This document shows, one piece after another, positions 22,600 to 32,816 of a DNA stretch of 64,000 nucleotides (the stretch's first letter is position 1; each line of letters opens with the position of its first letter). Both the position numbers and the translations under genes were made by a program. The stretch comes from Diospyros lotus (taxonomy: Eukaryota > Streptophyta > Magnoliopsida > Ericales > Ebenaceae), in assembly GCF_014633365.1 (NCBI RefSeq), contig NC_068345.1:11478058-11542057 (forward strand), written 5' to 3'. The notes under the pieces were generated by a model that saw only the letters and a list, made by a program, of their open reading frames with translations, did not search any database and had not been told where the DNA came from.

Positions 22600-23702
22600 T
22601 TGAGCTTCAAGGTTGTTAAAATCGAGATTTTAAGTGGAAAAGGGGTTTATAAAATTGGATCGTAAAATCGAATAGTAAAATTGTAAGATTTTACGGAAAA
22701 TTAAAAATACCCTTTAATTTATGTAAATATATGTTTATAATGACATATTCCTTATTATAAATGAAATAGATGTACTTATTTGAAAATGACTTCATCTATC
22801 AATTTCAAAAATATTAAATAATATGAAATTTCTAAATATTAAATTCATCATTCATCCATCTATAATCAAAATTTTAAACAACAAATATTACCATCATCAT
22901 CAACAAACATTGTTAAAATTAACTAAAAATACTAAGTCATAAAAACAACAAATATTGTTAAACTTCTACATAAGTTGCCAATACCAAAGAGGCATATTTG
23001 TTTCTTGCTAATTATCAATCTTAATATAAAATTAGACCCACCCATGATCTGATTGTGACATATTTAAGATTAATTCTTTGAATCTACACTTACTTATATG
23101 TGTAGATAACAACATCACAATTGAGAATGTACACACACAAGCACAGCTGCACAACACACTCACTCAGCACATCAATTTGATGTAACACAGAGCTCAGCAC
23201 AGCGCACGCATGACATTTGATTACTGGACTTAGCAAAAGATAGTTACTCTCACCCATAACTCACTCATATACCTGGGTTGGGTTTGATTCTTCGAACTTT
23301 CAAGGTGAACGAACGAAGAAGAAAGGCCAAAAAAAGATCAACAACGATTAGGGTTTGCAGAAAGACACAACAAGCGAATGTAGCAAGCACACAGGCACAA
23401 CGTTGTTTAGGTTTTGTAGAAGAACCAAAATATGAGATTGACAACGATTGTATAAATATATGTTGGTTAGGGACGAAAATATTTTTGTTTCTAACCTTAA
23501 AATTGTGGGCAAGACTAAACTTAGTAAACTCGTAAACTCGAACCCAGTAAACTTGTAAACTTGGATCGGTAAACTCGTAGACTCGGGTGCGATTCTATAA
23601 AACTCGATCCTACGAGCGAGTTGACTCGTTTTATGCCTCTTGACTCGTAAACTCGTAAAATCATACGAGTTGACTCGCGATTTTAACAATAATGTTGAGC
23701 TT
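22600..23702. mobile_element. hAT-like DNA transposon inside copia D (with 8-bp TSD)
   Basis: Element 22608-23694 (1087 bp) flanked by TTGAGCTT on both sides (22600-22607 and 23695-23702). Ends are inverted repeats of the form CA-NNN-TTGTTAAAATCG, with the CA terminus and 8-bp duplication typical of hAT elements. Both ends carry subterminal repeats: several copies of GTAAACTCGT, GTAAACTTG and GTAGACTCGG in 23520-23680, as transposase-binding arrays do. It contains no transposase, so it is non-autonomous. Apparent ORFs at 23278-23535 (+) and 23348-23758 (-) show no similarity I know of and include the repeat array. Confidence 0.85.
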
Positions 23703-24290
23703 GCATAACTAGATAGGGAGGAAATTAACAAACTTAAGGCTTTTCTTAAGACTATCAACGATGGAAATTATGCTTTCGGCTTTCGCCCAACAAGGTAATT
23801 GTGTACATTTGGTATCTCAATTAGTATCTCTTAATGCCTCTAAAACTGATAAGAATTACATTTGGATCCTAGATTCAGGAGCCACTGATCACATGACCCC
23901 TGATCCATTGGTTTTTAACACTTATGAGCCTATTGTTACCTCTAAACGGATTACCATTGCTAATGGAACTTCATTTTCCATTAAAGGGCAAGGAACAATC
24001 ACCCTCAACCCAAGTATTACCCTTCAAAAGATCCTACATGTGCCAAATTTGTCCACCAATCTTGTGTCTATTCATAAACTAACTAATGATCTAAACTGCC
24101 ATGCCAATTTTCTCCTAATGTGTGTGAATTTCAGGCCTTGAAGATCGGGAAGATGATTGGTGCAGCTAGGAAACAACATGGGCTGTACTATCGGGAGAAA
24201 AATGGAGGCTATCCTTCGACTGAAAATCGATCCTTTAAGGCTGCTGGATTCTCTCAGTTTACTTCTAATCCCATTGCACATGTTTAGCTA
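23703..24290 (+). pseudogene. Protease and pre-integrase region of copia D
   Basis: After the hAT element the frame continues with an intact aspartic protease motif WILDSGATDHMT near 23863-23898, followed by the conserved tail ILHVPNLSTNLVSI. The GAG-pre-integrase zinc region begins near 24130 in another frame (KMIGAARKQHGLYY, then HYRLGHP near 24294). A stop right after the TSD and frame changes near 23790 and 24140 break it. Confidence 0.82.
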
Positions 24291-25300
24291 CAACATTATA
24301 GGCTTGGCCACCCTCCGTTTCCCCTTCTAAAAACTATGTTTCCTTCCTTCTTTCAGTCCCTAGATCTTAGTGAATTTCAGTGTGAGGTATGTGCTATTTC
24401 CAAGCATCACCAAGTGTCCTATCCACCTAGCAATAAGAGGTCATCTAAACCTTTCTTTTTGGTTCATTCCGATCTGGGGACCCTCTAAAATACCAAATTA
24501 TTCGGGGGCTCGATGGTTTATTTCATTTATTGATGATTATACTCGAATGACTTGGGTTTTCTTATTGAAAGATAAGGCTACAGTTATCACCATTTTGCCA
24601 TATTTTTGTAAGCTAATCTCCACTCAATTCAATTGCTCAATTTAGAAATTCCGAACTAATAATGCAAAGGATTATGTTAATAATCATTTGCACCAATTTT
24701 TCCAACAAGAAGGGATAATTCATGAGTCTTCTTGTGTCCATACCCCACAACAAAATAGAGTGGCGAAACGAAAGATGAGACACCTTCTTAATGTTGCTTG
24801 AAGTCTCCTACATCATCATAAAATGCCTAAGAATTTCTGGGGGGAAGCCACTCTTACAGCAGCCTATTTGATAAATCAAGTATCGTAAAAAATCCTAAAC
24901 CATCAAACCCCATTTCAGCTCCTATCTACTTATTTCCCAGATCTGAATCTGCACTCTCCTCTTCCACTAAAGGTCTTTGGGTGTGTTTCTTTTGTTCATA
25001 TTCCCAAGCAAAACAGAGATAAACTTGATCCTAGAGCCTTAAAGTGTGTTTTCCTAGTCTATTCTCCTACCCAAAAGGGATACAAATGTTATCATCCAAC
25101 TACAAAGAAATATTATATTTCTAAGGATGTTACATTTGTTGAAACCCAACCTTTTTTTCCTTCACATCAAACTGGTCACCAGGGGGAGTGTTTAGATGGT
25201 GACCAGACAGTTGGGGAGGATATTTTTCAAGCACTATCTCAGCTTCCTCCCTCTTCGCTCTCTTCTTGCCCTCCATCTCAATCTAGGCCTCTCTCATCTT
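24291..25300 (+). pseudogene. Integrase core of copia D, heavily mutated
   Basis: Recognisable blocks in varying frames: VHSDLG near 24465, the FIDDYTRMTWVFLLKDK block (24526-24575), the segment with TPQQNRVAKRK near 24745 and VFGCVSFVHIPKQNRDKLDPRA near 24974. In the third-acidic-residue region, the usual NG(V)AERK pattern reads NRVAKRK, so the catalytic Glu position again carries Lys. Stops and shifts occur throughout. Confidence 0.8.
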
Positions 25301-27074
25301 AACCAAACAGCAATAGTGAGCAGATTGTTCCTGCATCTCACAATATGCAATCCAGCTAGCAGTCCTCAGGCCGTTTCAAGGGATCTCCCTATGTTTTCAA
25401 AAGAAGATAGCCTGTTTTGGATTCACAGCAAGCACCATCATCTGATCCTAGTCAAGGTAAGGAATTTATATAACCTTCTATTCCAGAAAATGACTCTCAG
25501 TTTCAGGCTGTTCTAATCCTTCTAACCCAAGTTATGATGATTTAGATCTTCCTATTGCTGTTAGGAAGGGTGTTAGAAGTTGTATGCATCATCTCTTAAC
25601 TAATTTCTTATCCTACCACCGGCTGTCTCAAAAACACAAAGGTTTCTAGCATCTTTGGATTCAATTGTCATTCCTAATTCAGTAGACCCTAAGAGATCAG
25701 AATTGGAAGCAAGCCATGATGGAAGAGATGAGAGCCTTAAAGAAAAATTAGACTTGGGAAATAGTGCCAAGACCAAGAGGAGTTTTGCCAATAGGCTGCA
25801 AATGGGTATTCAATGTAAAATACAAGGCTGATGGAACATTGGACAGGTACAAGGCTAGGTTAGTAGCCAAAGGATATACCCAATCCTATGGCATAGACTA
25901 TTTTGAAACATTTGCGCTAGTGGCTAAGATGGCAACAATAAGAATTCTAATCTCTTTGGCAACATTTTTTGAATGGACATTGCAACAGTTTGATGTTAAG
26001 AATGCCTTTTTGCATGGAGACCTAGAAGAGGAAGTTTTCATGGAGTTGCCTTCGGGATTTCAAGAAAAAGAAAAAGGAAAAGTATGCAGGCTCAAGAAAG
26101 CCCTCTATGGGCTCAAACAGTCCCCTAGGGCTTGGTTTAGCATGTTCTCTAAAGCCATGAAGACTATGGGATACAGTCAAAGCTGAGGTGATCATACACT
26201 CTTCATGAAACACTCAAGGGAAGGAAAAATTACAGCCTTGCTAGTATATGTGGATGACATAATCGTGACAGGAGATGATGAGGAGGAACAAATGCTGCTA
26301 AAAAGAAACCTAGCCCACGAGTTTGAAATCAAGGATCTTGGTATTCTTAGATATTTCTTGGGCATTGAAGTGGCCTACTCTAAAGATGGTATCTTTCTAT
26401 CTCAACGTAAATATATTTTGGACTTACTCACTGAAACAGGGCTTATTGGAGGCAAGGGATCTAGTGTCCCAGTGGAACCTAATGGAAAATTATGGCAGAA
26501 TCCTGATAGTCAACCAATTGACAAAGGGAGATATCAAAGGCTAGTGGGCCGGTTGATATATCTCTCACATACTAGACCCGATATTACATTTGCTGTTAGT
26601 CTTGTAGGCCAATTCATGCATAACCCAACTGAGGAGCATATGCAAGCTGTAAGGAAGATACTTGGCTATCTCAAAACTAATCCAGGTAAGGGTCTATTGT
26701 TCAGAAGAGGAAGGGAATTAGATGTTAGAGGCTTTACAAATGCTGATTACACAGGATCTATCACTAATAGAAGATCAACCACAGGATATTGTATATTCCT
26801 AGGTGGAAATTTAGTATCCTGGAGGAGTAAGAAACAGAGTATTGTGGCTAGATCAAGTACAAAATCAGAATTTAGGACTATGGCCCTTGGAATATGTGAA
26901 TTGCTATGGCTCAAGATTATCCTAGAAGACTTGAAAATAAAAACCCAAGGGGCAATTGGGTTGTCTTGTGATAACAAATCTGCTATAAGTATTGCACATA
27001 ATCCGGTTCAGCATGACAGGACAAAGCACATTGAGATAAATCGACACTTTATCAAAGAAAAATTGGATGCATGA
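25301..27074 (+). pseudogene. Reverse transcriptase and RNase H of copia D
   Basis: RT starts near 25715 (WKQAMMEEMRAL), then CKWVFNVKYKADGT, RLVAKGYTQ, and DVKNAFLHGDL. There is a stop at 26184 between YSQS and the next block. The 289-codon stretch 26205-27074 keeps the catalytic YVDD and DLGILRYFLGIE. RNase H follows with TNADYTGS (the family usually has Asp for the first Asn), SRSSTKSEFRTMA and SCDNKSAI. The 25300-25700 part is a spacer with little conservation. Because the RT frame is long and only lightly broken, D is younger than the host gypsy C. Confidence 0.88.
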
Positions 27075-27207
27075 ATAATCAATATTCCTCATGTTTCATT
27101 CGAGGAACAGGTAGCTGAAGTATTCACAAAAGGTTGGCAGCCAAGAGGTTTGAGAATTTAATATGCAAGCTTGGAATGGTAGATATCCATTCCCCAGCTT
27201 GAGGGGT

Positions 27208-27513
27208 TGAAATATGAGATATTATGGTCAAAGATAATGCCTCAATTTATGATCAAGATAAAGCTCCAGCTTTCCTAAATTCTAAGAGGAGATAGAATCT
27301 TATCTACCTCTAAAATTTAGGAGATTGGTTATATCTAAACTATGTTGTTGTATTTTAAATAGTTTTTGATTGTATTTTAAATTCCTAGATTTTAGGATCT
27401 CTTGTTTATTTAAACTCTTCATGGAGTATTCAATAGAATCATCAGGAAGTATGATTTCTTCCGAGATTTCTCAATCCAGGTTTCATCCTTGCTGTTCTTT
27501 GCTGTTTTCAACA
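27208..27513 (+). mobile_element. 3' LTR of copia D
   Basis: 306 bp, very similar to the 5' LTR. The first two bases (TG) seem lost: the polypurine tract GAGGGG runs directly into TTGAAATATG. It ends TTTTCAACA followed by TSD AGTAA. Confidence 0.92.
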
Positions 27514-27518
27514 AGTAA

Positions 27519-28128
27519 CAATGGTACTAAGAACCCTCTTATGGAACAAAGAAGACAATTAGGGCTTTGCTACTAGTGTGGGGATAAATACAGCCCAGAC
27601 ACCAATGTAAGAAACAATTGATGAACATGGATGGGTTAGATGAGGAGAAGGAAGAAGAAGAAGTGGTGGTAGAAGATGATGTCATCCAAGAGGAGTTGCA
27701 AGGGGAGGAAGGAGGGAAAAAGAAGGTTGATGGTGTTGATTGATAGTGGGAGCACCCACAACTTCCTTAGTGAAGCTACTGCTACCAGCCTTAAGTGTTC
27801 GTTAACAACAACCACTCCCCTATTACTGATGGTAGCAAATGGGAGCTGAATGTATAGTCATTACAAATGTATGGGATTCAAGTGGGTGATGTGGGAGCAA
27901 GAGTTCATGGCAGATCTCAGAGTTCTTGAATTGGGGGGATGTGACATTGTCCTCGGGGTAGATTGGATGGGGACTGTTAGCCCTTTGACTTTTGATTTTA
28001 ACAAGCTGGAGGTCATTGTGGAAATTAAGGGTAGAAGGCTAACCTTGCTGGGTAGCTTGGAACAAGGGGAGTGTAAGATGATTGGGGGAAAGAAACTACA
28101 AAAAATGATGCTGAAAAAGGGTGGCCAA
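27519..28128 (+). pseudogene. gag end and aspartic protease of C
   Basis: Directly after copia D the C frame resumes with the zinc-knuckle remnant (GDKYSP and HQC, near 27580-27605), an acidic Glu-rich stretch, and the protease motif VLIDSGSTHNFLSE near 27735-27775. The frame 27850-28134 contains the conserved tail LGGCDIVLGVDWMGTVSP and GGKKLQKM, matching the end of the intact gag-protease ORF in F. It is broken by stops around 27575 and 27850. Confidence 0.8.
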
Positions 28129-28480
28129 CGATAAGTCTCGGATCTGAGACTTATGTAAATTTGGAATAGAGTAGTTGTAGAATTCAAATTGGAGGGAGAG
28201 AGAGAGAGTTTGAAAAGGAGGGAGAATTGAGAAGAAAGAGAAGGAGAGAATTTTGGAGGGAAAGATTTATGTTTTATTCAATTGCATAAATCCCATCCTC
28301 GGTGCCTCTCTTCCTCTTATAGGCAGCCTCATGGTTGTAACTGCCATGTATAAGTGGGTATAGCTGTAACCGACTAGTATAGCTATGGCTTATTACAATA
28401 CTAGGCTAATTACAGCCTTGCCACTCTAACTACTAATTACATTCAAGCCCTTGCCCTCCCTTTAGGGTCGTGATAGCCAA
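28129..28480 (-). mobile_element. Solo-LTR-like relic in pol of C
   Basis: About 340 bp between the protease and RT parts of C that have no counterpart in F. It has the plan of the LTRs of I, E and F: a GA-rich block near the left (28190-28260), then CTCTTCCTCTTATAGG and an end GGGTCGTGA. CGATA (28129-28133) and TGATA (28471-28475) may be diverged TSDs, but continuity of the C frame would place the right edge some bases later (near 28478). Terminal TG/CA are not preserved. Confidence 0.55.
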
Positions 28481-28885
28481 ATAGCACAATTGTATTCCAT
28501 ACAAGCTATGGGAATAGAAGAGGATGACAGTTTGAAGGAGAAGCAACAATCTACAGCTACATCTGAGTCCTAGCTCTCAAATAAGGTACAATTTTTAGAA
28601 GACTCGCGCTTACTTTTGATAGAGTTTAAGGACTTGTTTGATGAGCCAGACTCTTTGCCACCCCAACGGCCCCTAGATCATTCCATTCATCTTAAGCCAA
28701 ATTCAGCCCCTGTTAACATTAGAGCCTATAGATATTCTCCTATTCAGAAACCAGAGATTGAAAAGCAACTTAAATCCATGCTAAGCTCCTCCATAATTCA
28801 ACCTAGCCAAAGCCCCTATGCATCTCCAGTCCTTCTTGTCAAAAAGAAAGATGGAACATGGATTTTGCATAGATTGTAGGCAACT
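28481..28885 (+). pseudogene. Reverse transcriptase of C, first part
   Basis: The N-terminal RT region of gypsy type. It has FKDLFDEPDSLPPQRPLDH, the VNIRAYRY-like segment, then [14 protein letters not shown], aligned with [15 protein letters not shown] and [13 protein letters not shown] in F. It stops at the insertion of solo LTR E; the frame continues exactly across that insertion as CIDCRQLNS. Confidence 0.82.
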
Positions 28886-29252
28886 TGTCGTGAACCTAGG
28901 GTTCATAACATGCTGAATTGGCATTCGGATGGATCCGAGAGGCTTAGGATTAAAAACAAAAAGTTTAGAGGGATATTTGGACAGAAATGGGAGAAGGATG
29001 TAGAGAGAAATGAGGGAGAGAAGTAGAGAGAAAATGAGAGGGAGAATTGTAGAGAGGGAATTAGATTTTCATTCATTCAATTCAAGCATATCCTCTCCTC
29101 TTACAATGGGCCTTTTTATAGGCATAGTAGCTAGTTAACTAATTTCTAGCAGCATCCTAAGTGCTCTAACAACTTGTAAAAATATCCTAACAAACCATTG
29201 CACCCTTATTACAATGATGCCCTTCTATTATTCCTTGGGTTATGACACAACT
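28881..29252 (-). mobile_element. Solo LTR E with 5-bp TSD in RT of C
   Basis: 362 bp (28886-29247) starting TGTCGTGAACC and ending GGTTATGACA, flanked by CAACT (28881-28885 and 29248-29252). Removing it with one TSD copy restores the reading register of the RT active-site approach, which proves the insertion. It resembles the LTR of element I (42332-42699) in layout, including GGGCCTTTTTATAGGCATAG, so it probably derives from an I-like family in minus orientation. Confidence 0.92.
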
Positions 29253-29475
29253 CAATTCTAACACTATCAAAAACAAATTTCTAATACCCTTAATAGAGGA
29301 CCTACTTGTTGAACTGTTTGGTGCCAAAATTTTCTCTAAGCTGGATCTTAGGTCTGGGTACCACCAAATTCATATGAAGCTATCTGAGATCCTTGAAACG
29401 GCCCTTAGAACCCACCGAGGGTTATATGAGTTTACTGTCATGCCTTTTGGATTAACCAATGCTTCAGTTACTTTC
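29253..29475 (+). pseudogene. Reverse transcriptase of C, second part
   Basis: Continues after E with [29 protein letters not shown] and the highly conserved [11 protein letters not shown]. It is cut after ASVTFQ by the insertion of F (TSD starts at 29476) and resumes at 34968 as ALMNRIF. Confidence 0.88.
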
Positions 29476-29480
29476 CAAAC

Positions 29481-29873
29481 TGTCAGATTCCAGATCTGAT
29501 CGGCTAAATCGAGAACATCGAGGGAAAGGGAATAGAAGACTTGAGAGAGATGGGAGGGAAAATAGAGAGAAATTTAGGAGGGAAATGAATTGAGGAGGAA
29601 ACTAATTTCCTGATTTCATTCAACATGTTCAAATAAGGCGCCTTGATCAGTTTATATACTGATCAGAATCAATTAGGCGCCAAAAGCCGTTGGCTCGCCC
29701 ATGCGAATGCACAAGTGGCCATGTGCACTTACAAGTGGTCTCCGCGTGTGCTGAATATGCTTTCATGCGATTATGCATGCTGGGACAGTTTCCCCAGCTA
29801 AGCACAAGGATTTATTTACATCCTATTAGTGCAATTATACTATTATTTCTACTAACAACTAGTTAGCGTAACA
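29481..29873 (-). mobile_element. 3' LTR of F
   Basis: 393 bp, TGTCAGATTCC to GCGTAACA; partner of 34571-34962. On the minus strand it is preceded by the end of pol. GA-rich near its left edge, with TATACTGATCAG in the middle. Confidence 0.93.
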
Positions 29874-29884
29874 TTCTCGGCTCC

Positions 29885-32816
29885 TTAAAATGTTTCTTGT
29901 CCGCAAGAAATATGTAGTAGGCTGGCCACATTGGGAAATTGCTGGAGCAGTTCCGGTAAGTATTCCCACGTATTGTTGTCGGAATGCAAAGAAGACCATT
30001 GAACTAGCACCTGAATCATAGGAGCGCCATTGTGGTGTGTCACCCGTCTGTCCACGATGGCCATGGGAATGGCCTCTGGTGGTATTTCGCTCACTATGGG
30101 AGGTAAGCTCGGTGTAGAGCTGTGGCTACCCACTGACTTCTTCAGCAAGGATACATGAAAGACTGGATGTATTCTTGCTTCAGGCAGTAGTTCCAGTCTA
30201 TAGGCCACAACACTGATTTTCTCTAGAATTTTGAAAGGCCCATAAAACTTAGGATTCAACTTTGAAGTGGGTTGTTTAGTCAATGCCTTGTAGTGTTGCG
30301 GATTGAGCTTCAAGTAGACTTCATCTCCTACAGCAAATTCTCGTTCGCTCCTCTTTCGATCAGCTTGTTGTTTCATTCGGTTACGAGCCTTGGCCAATTC
30401 CTCTTTCATCGTTCTTAATGCTTCTTGTCTCTGCTGGAGGTAGGTTTCCATAGTAGCTACTGTTGTGTGACCTCCTAGGGTAGTAAGTAAATCTGGTTTG
30501 TAACCATAAAGGGCCTCGAATGGAGTCATCTTAAGTGAGTTGTGGAAACTCGTGTTGTACCACCACTGTGCCATTGCCAGCCATTTATGCCATCCTTTGG
30601 GCTGCACAAAATTGAAGCACTGTAGGTAACCTTCCAGGCATTGGTTAAAGCGTTTGGATTGGCCATCCCTTTCAGGATGGTATGCGGTAGACATTAGAAG
30701 TTTGGTTCCAGGGCCTTTCATCAGCTCTTTCCAAAACAGGCTGGTAAATATTTTGTCTCGATCAAAGACAATTGATCTAGGGACGCCATGTAGCTTTACC
30801 ACATTATCCAAGTAAATCCAAGCCACCTCCTGAGCTGAGAACGGATGGGTTAAACCAATGAAGTGGCTAAATTTAGTGAATCTGTCTACCACTACCAGAA
30901 TACAATCCTTTCCCTTTGACTTTGGTAGGCCTTCAATAAAATCTATAGTAACATTAGTCCAAGCGCGATCTGGAACCTCTAACCGTTGAAGCAAGCCGGG
31001 GTGGGCCACTGTTTCATGCTTGCAACGTCTACAAACCTTGCACCTCAATACATATTCCCACACATACTTCCTTAGTTGCGGCCAGAAAAACAACTGTCTG
31101 ACTTTGTGATATGTGTTTTGGATACCCGAGTGTCCTTCGATTGGAGATCCATGTAACGCATGAATTATCCTGTCCTTCAGCTCCTTGCAATCACCGATTA
31201 CTATCTTGCCTTTGTATCTGATTACTCCATTGGTTAGTGAGTACCCTGGTTTGCTGGTGGTGCTCATGGTTAGCTGTTCTAGAAGATCCTTGGTCCATCC
31301 GTCTGTGTGATAGTTGTCAGTAATTTCTTGGAACCAGTCGGGTACCACTGTAGATATGGTTGCAGCCATTCCTTCTTCATGACATCGAGACAATGCATCT
31401 GTTGCAACATTTTCTTTGCCCTTCTTGTATTGGATCACATAATCTAAGCCCATGAGTTTAGACATACCTTTTTTTTGTAGTTGGTTGTGCAACCTTTGTT
31501 GTAAAATGTATTTCAAACTCTCATGATCTGTTTTGATTATAAACTTTCCTCCTTCCAAGTAGTGGCACCACCTTTCTACTGCCATTAGCACTGCCATCAG
31601 TTCTTTCTCATAGATACTAAGGCCCTGATGTCTTGGGGCCAGGGCTTGGCTAAGAAAAGCCAAGGGTCTTCCATCTTGAGTCAATACCGCTCCTATGCCC
31701 GTGTTGCTTGCATCTGTTTCTAATGTAAAGGGCTTATCAAAATTCGGCAACCCTAGCGTAGGCACGCTGCTTAGAGCTACTTTTAATTGCTCAAAGGCCT
31801 CTTCTGCCTTAGTACTCCATTGGAATCCATTTTTCTTTAACATTTCTGTTAGCGGTTTGCTTATAGAGCCATAGTTCCTCACAAACTTTCGATAGTAACC
31901 AGTAAGCCCCAGAAAACCCCTTAGGCCCGTATGTTGGCAGGTTTGGGCCAAGCCCTAACTGCCTCAATCTTCTTAGGGTCAGTTCCCACTCCAGCTCTTG
32001 ATATAATGTGCCCTAGATACTCGACTTGGGACTGTGCAAAGGCACATTTCGACCGCTTGATACATAGCTGATTGAATCACAAGATCTCAAATGTAGCCCT
32101 AAGGTGGTTAAGGTGTTGGTCAGCGGATGAGCTGTATATTAGTATGTCATCAAAAAAACCAGCACAAACTTTCTGAGGTAGGGTTCAAAAATCTAGTTCA
32201 TGAGGGCTTGGAATGTAGCTGGGGCATTCGTGAGGCAAAATGGCATTACGGTGAACTCAAAATGCCCATGATGTGTTCGGAAAGCTGTCTTGAAAGTGTC
32301 ATCAGGATGGACTCTAATTTGGTGGTATCCAGCCCTTAAGTCTAGCTTAGTAAATATGGTTGCATGTTTGAGTTCATCGAGTAGATCATCAATGATGGGA
32401 ATAGGAAACTTGTCCTTAACAGTTATGGCGTTAAGCTGTCTATAATCAACACAAAAACGCCAAGCTTCATCTTTCTTTTTTACTAATAGAACGGGGGAAG
32501 CAAAAGGGCTGTGGCTTGGGCGGACTAGAGATTGATCTAACATTTCCTTGACCATTTTCTCAATTTCGGATTTGAGTTTAGGCGGATATCGGTAAGATCG
32601 GATGTTAACAGGTTCGGCCTGAGGTATGAGAGGTATAGTATGGTCTAAGGAACGTTTAGGAGGTAAAGTCTTAGGTTCTACGAAGAGATCTTGATATTCA
32701 TTCAGCAATGAATCTAAAAGGGTCAGTTCAAGTACCTGTTGCGAAGATTTTGAGCTTACTGTCTGAATTTGTTTCCCTTGCTGATTGCTAGCCTCAATGG
32801 AAAATAGATGAGCCAC
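29885..32816 (-). pseudogene. pol of F: RT, RNase H, integrase, chromodomain
   Basis: Minus strand. RT begins VAHLFSIEA directly after the TAG ending gag, continues with [31 protein letters not shown] and [12 protein letters not shown]. It has a stop after ALMN (32190-32192), a 1-bp shortage in the T run before the FFDD catalytic motif (about 32154), and a further 1-bp loss near 31944. From 31951 a 688-codon stretch is open: RNase H with LETDASNTGIGAVL and TDHESLKYI, the integrase zinc region H-H-C-C (HSGIQNTYHKVRQLFFW, CKVCRRCKH), the core with DFIEGLP, IVFDRDKIFTS and DGQSKRFNQ, where Lys stands at the usual catalytic Glu. The C-terminus FHVSLLKK and IVDRR...VQWSS...TWEYLPEL is a chromodomain. 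Confidence 0.93.

Larger units (their letters stand above)
21146..27518 (+). mobile_element. Ty1/copia retrotransposon D inserted in gag of C (with TSD)
   Basis: Element 21151-27513 in plus orientation, flanked by AGTAA (21146-21150 and 27514-27518). LTRs of 309 and 306 bp start (TG)TTGAAATATG and end TTTTCAACA. A tRNA-iMet primer site (TGGTATCAGAGCC, 21460-21472) follows the 5' LTR with no gap, and a GAGGGG tract precedes the 3' LTR. The order gag, protease, integrase, RT, RNase H defines copia. A hAT-like transposon (22608-23694) sits between gag and protease. Without it D is about 5.27 kb, a normal copia length. Stops and frameshifts in gag, integrase and RT make it defective. Confidence 0.93.

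Noticed and set aside
23520..23680. CRISPR-like short direct repeats
   Set aside because: Plant nuclear DNA; the spacing is irregular and repeats vary. They fit a hAT subterminal array.
23278..23758. Two ORFs inside the hAT-like element as possible transposase
   Set aside because: No RNase H-like catalytic motifs or hAT C-terminal dimerisation domain visible; they cover the subterminal repeats.
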